The position numbers and the translations under genes are program-made. A stretch of 38,532 bases of DNA from NCBI GenBank assembly GCA_003166875.1, contig PMUN01000076.1, positions 8,711 through 47,242 of the forward strand, in the 5' to 3' direction. Source of the DNA: Bryobacterales bacterium. Lineage in GTDB: Bacteria > Acidobacteriota > Terriglobia > Bryobacterales > Bryobacteraceae. The notes under the pieces are model-generated. The model did no database searches, was not told the origin of the DNA, and was given only the letters and a program-made list of their open reading frames with translations. This document shows positions 36,369-38,532 of the stretch, piece by piece. Position 1 is the first letter of the stretch. The number at the start of each line of letters is the position of its first letter.

Positions 36369-37529
36369 ATGACCACGGCAGATGTAGTGATTGTCGGCGG
36401 CGGTATCGTCGGAGCCAGCATCGCCTATCAACTTACCAAGGCTGGCTGCCGCAACGTCCTGATCCTGGAACGCGAAGCTCACCAGGGCAAAGGCTCGACG
36501 GGCAAAAGCATGGGCGGCGTGCGAGCCCAGTTCTCTACCGACGTCAGTATTCAGATGTCGCTTTACTCTATTCCTTTTTTCCGTGACTTCGAAGACGCGC
36601 TGGGCCATCCGTCCGGTTACTGCGCCCAGGGCTATTTGTTCGTTGCGGCCAGCTCTACACACCTCAATTATCTGCGCGCCAATCACGCGCGGCAGGCCGC
36701 GATGGGTCTCACCACGGCGCGACTTCTCGATCCTGAGGACGTAACGCGGATGGTGCCGCAGTTGCGCTCGGACGACATCGTAGGAGGCAGCTTCTGCTCC
36801 ACAGACGGGTTTGTGGATCCGTACAGCATCATGACCGGATTCACGCTGCGCGCCATCGATCAGGGCGCCCGGTTGGAGCGCGATGTCACCGTAACCGGCA
36901 TCCAAAAGGACGTGCGAGGGATCACCGCTGTGGAGACGTCTCAAGGTGGTCCAGTGGCGACGCGGATCGTAGTGAATGCCGCCGGAGCTTGGGCGTCCCA
37001 GATAGCTGGCATGGCCGGACTGGATCTTCCGGTTGAGCCGCTGCGGCGGATGCTGGTTCCCACCGAGCCCTTCGACAAAATCGCCCATAGCGCGCCCATG
37101 ATCATCGACATGTCCACCGGCTTCCACTTTCGTCCGGAAAGTTTGGGGCTGTTGCTGGCCTGGAACGATCCTGAGGAGACACCCGGATTCAAGACTAACT
37201 TCGATCGAGCGTTCGTAGAGAAAATCTTGACGCACGCGGTAAGCCGCGTACCAGTGCTCGAAGAGGTGGAGGTGAATCCATCACGAGCCTGGGCCGGGCT
37301 GTATGAGATGACGCCCGACCATCATCCCATCCTGGGCGAAGCGCCGGGCATCGCTGGATTTTACTGCGCCAACGGATTCAGCGGGCACGGAGTGATGCAT
37401 TCGCCCGCCACTGGGAAAATCCTGGCGGACCTGATCCTGAAGGGCTCGACGGAGCTGATTGACGCGCGGCTCTTGAATTATTCGCGCTTCGCGGAAGGGC
37501 GCCTGATCGAAGAAACCGCTGTCCTATAG
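36369..37529 (+). CDS. FAD-dependent oxidoreductase, DAO / sarcosine-oxidase-beta-like
   Basis: From ATG 36369 the product is 386 residues. It begins with a dinucleotide-binding fold VVIVGGGIVGASIAYQL, followed by GSTGKSMGGVRAQFSTD. It ends with the DAO-family block AGLYEMTPDHHPILGEAPGI, then GFYCANGFSGHGVMHSPATG. Relatives oxidise secondary amines: sarcosine, proline, D-amino acids and D-hydroxyproline. No signal peptide is present, so it is cytoplasmic. The next gene, 10 nt on, encodes a DHDPS-family lyase; an FAD oxidase plus DHDPS-family deaminase is the core pair of bacterial hydroxyproline catabolism (cis-4-hydroxy-D-proline to pyrroline-hydroxycarboxylate to alpha-ketoglutarate semialdehyde). 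Substrate is inferred, not shown. A LacI-type operator lies just upstream. Confidence 0.85.
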   Translation: MTTADVVIVGGGIVGASIAYQLTKAGCRNVLILEREAHQGKGSTGKSMGGVRAQFSTDVSIQMSLYSIPFFRDFEDALGHPSGYCAQGYLFVAASSTHLNYLRANHARQAAMGLTTARLLDPEDVTRMVPQLRSDDIVGGSFCSTDGFVDPYSIMTGFTLRAIDQGARLERDVTVTGIQKDVRGITAVETSQGGPVATRIVVNAAGAWASQIAGMAGLDLPVEPLRRMLVPTEPFDKIAHSAPMIIDMSTGFHFRPESLGLLLAWNDPEETPGFKTNFDRAFVEKILTHAVSRVPVLEEVEVNPSRAWAGLYEMTPDHHPILGEAPGIAGFYCANGFSGHGVMHSPATGKILADLILKGSTELIDARLLNYSRFAEGRLIEETAVL

Positions 37530-37539
37530 GAGAAATCGA

Positions 37540-38460
37540 TTGTCTCTGCTTGAGGGAGTATTCTCGGTCTTACCAACTCCGTTCTTGGACGATGGAGCGC
37601 TCGATATCGAGAGCTTGTGCCGCGTGGTGGATCTGTTCATCGCCGCTGGAGTGAACGGTCTCACGGCACTGGGCGTTACGGGCGAGGTAGCGCGGTTGAA
37701 CGACGTGGAGCGCCACACCGTTCTTGAGGCCGTGATCGATCAAGCGGCAGGGAGAGTAGCTGTGGTGGCCGGCGCCACTTCCGACGGTCTCCGCACTTCG
37801 ATCGAATATACACGCGCTGCAAAGGACACAGGCGCAGCCGCGGTGATGATCAGTCCCCCGCGCATGGCGAAGCTCAACTCGGACGCAGTGGTGCGTCACT
37901 TCGCCGGTGTGGCTGAAGCGGTGGACATTGAGATCGTGGTCCAGGATTTTCCGCCCATCTCCGGATTTACCATGGAGCCGGCTCTGTTGGCGCGCATCAC
38001 CCGTGAGATTCCTCGAGCGCGGACCATCAAGCTGGAAGATCCTCCGACACCTTTTAAGACAACGCGGATTCTCGAAGCCACGAAAGACATCCCGGTTCGT
38101 ATCTTCGGCGGACTGGGCGGCGTGTTTCTGCTGGAGGAATTGCTCGCCGGCGCGACCGGAGCCATGACCGGCTTCGCTTACCCCGAGATCCTAGTCGAGA
38201 TCATAAGTGCATTCCGTTCTGGCAACGTAGACCACGCCGCGGATGTGTTCTATCGGACCGTCCCTCTGATGAGGTTCGAGTTTCAAGAAGGTATCGGGAT
38301 GGCTATACGCAAAGAGGTGCTGCGCCGGCGAGGGGCACTGGCGACCGGCGCGCTACGGGCTCCCGGCGCCAAGCTGGATGCTGTCACTATCGCCGCACTC
38401 GATCGGGTACTGGCCTGGGTGCATTCGAGCTATCCCATGAAAATGGAAGCTTCGAAATGA
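37540..38460 (+). CDS. DHDPS/NAL-family lyase, candidate pyrroline-4-hydroxy-2-carboxylate deaminase
   Basis: The TTG at 37540 is the start: AGGAG ends 7 nt before it, overlapping the end of the FAD gene. The 306-residue protein is a DHDPS-type (beta/alpha)8 barrel (GVFSVLPTPFLDDGALDIES, ALGVTGEVARLNDVE). The Schiff-base Lys is K164 in ARTIKLEDPP. Lysine-pathway residues are absent: the catalytic Tyr (E. coli Y133) aligns with Q135 in VVQDFPPISG, and R138 aligns with I140. It is therefore probably not a true dihydrodipicolinate synthase. Candidates are hydroxyproline-pathway deaminase, 2-keto-3-deoxy-L-arabonate dehydratase or a related aldolase. Pairing with the FAD amine oxidase favours the first; the arabinose locus leaves the second open. 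Confidence 0.85.
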   Translation: MSLLEGVFSVLPTPFLDDGALDIESLCRVVDLFIAAGVNGLTALGVTGEVARLNDVERHTVLEAVIDQAAGRVAVVAGATSDGLRTSIEYTRAAKDTGAAAVMISPPRMAKLNSDAVVRHFAGVAEAVDIEIVVQDFPPISGFTMEPALLARITREIPRARTIKLEDPPTPFKTTRILEATKDIPVRIFGGLGGVFLLEELLAGATGAMTGFAYPEILVEIISAFRSGNVDHAADVFYRTVPLMRFEFQEGIGMAIRKEVLRRRGALATGALRAPGAKLDAVTIAALDRVLAWVHSSYPMKMEASK

Positions 38461-38485
38461 AACTCGCGAGATGTCGAAATTCGAT

Positions 38486-38532
38486 GGCGTTCGCATGAGT
38501 GCGAACGCGGCAAACACGAGTGTTCGCGCCAC
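38486..38532 (+). repeat. 47-bp double-hairpin repeat, copy 2
   Basis: It has the same length and design as 15165-15211: GCGTTCGCA pairs with TGCGAACGC around TGAG, then AACAC pairs with GTGTT around GA. Base changes relative to copy 1 are paired across the stems. It follows the DHDPS-family gene by 25 nt and runs to the window edge. Confidence 0.85.

Noticed and set aside
1-38532. CRISPR arrays, prophage, insertion sequences, tRNA or rRNA genes
   Set aside because: No regularly spaced repeats, transposase, integrase or phage proteins and no recognisable RNA genes were seen; the repeats found are short intergenic hairpins.

Overview
The window looks like chromosomal DNA from an Acidobacteriota bacterium of the Bryobacterales / 'Candidatus Solibacter' type. 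The evidence is family-level: a Solibacter-type C-terminal domain (TIGR03437-like) on the first gene, an Acidobacteria-type VWFA-related protein (TIGR03436-like), a 1285-residue Oar-like TonB-dependent receptor with an N-terminal carboxypeptidase-regulatory-like domain, paired CRTAC/ASPIC-UnbV proteins, GC-rich genes with long antisense open frames, and short hairpin repeats between genes. No rRNA, tRNA, CRISPR array, transposase or phage gene was seen.

Layout. 1-5364: a partial beta-propeller / di-haem cytochrome c protein, a VapBC-type toxin-antitoxin pair, a small unknown protein, and a divergent DisA-N (diadenylate cyclase-like) protein. 5365-9751: a repeat-bearing spacer, then a large TonB-dependent receptor behind a LacI-type operator. 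9752-16926: an exported-protein block of VWFA-related protein, TPR protein, CRTAC protein and TPR protein, facing a second CRTAC protein on the other strand. 17009-20739: a GH31 glycosidase and a GH51 alpha-L-arabinofuranosidase, translationally coupled. 20807-26539 (minus): Na+/sugar symporter, small two-helix membrane protein, FucI/AraA-superfamily isomerase, ribulokinase (araB) and L-ribulose-5-phosphate 4-epimerase (araD). 26616-36276 (minus): LacI-family regulator, two GH127 beta-L-arabinofuranosidases, a DPP-IV-like S9 peptidase and a GH39 glycosidase. 36369-38460 (plus): an FAD amine/amino-acid oxidase and a DHDPS-family lyase.

How it fits together. Seven near-palindromic sites resembling TGTAAKCGMTTACA lie in front of the receptor, GH31, symporter, lacI itself, GH39 and the FAD oxidase. 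The locus therefore appears to contain its own regulator and regulon. Exported GH51, GH31, GH39 and GH127 enzymes would release arabinose (and perhaps xylose) from plant polymers. The receptor and symporter would import the products. The isomerase, AraB and AraD would convert L-arabinose to D-xylulose-5-phosphate.

The most interesting reading is that the target includes hydroxyproline-rich plant glycoproteins (extensins). GH127 enzymes are known to remove beta-L-arabinofuranose from hydroxyproline-linked arabino-oligosaccharides, DPP-IV-type peptidases cut after proline, and an FAD oxidase plus a DHDPS-family enzyme is the core pair of bacterial hydroxyproline catabolism. One operator type is found with both the sugar half and the FAD oxidase. 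This is an inference from gene content and needs biochemical or transcriptomic testing.
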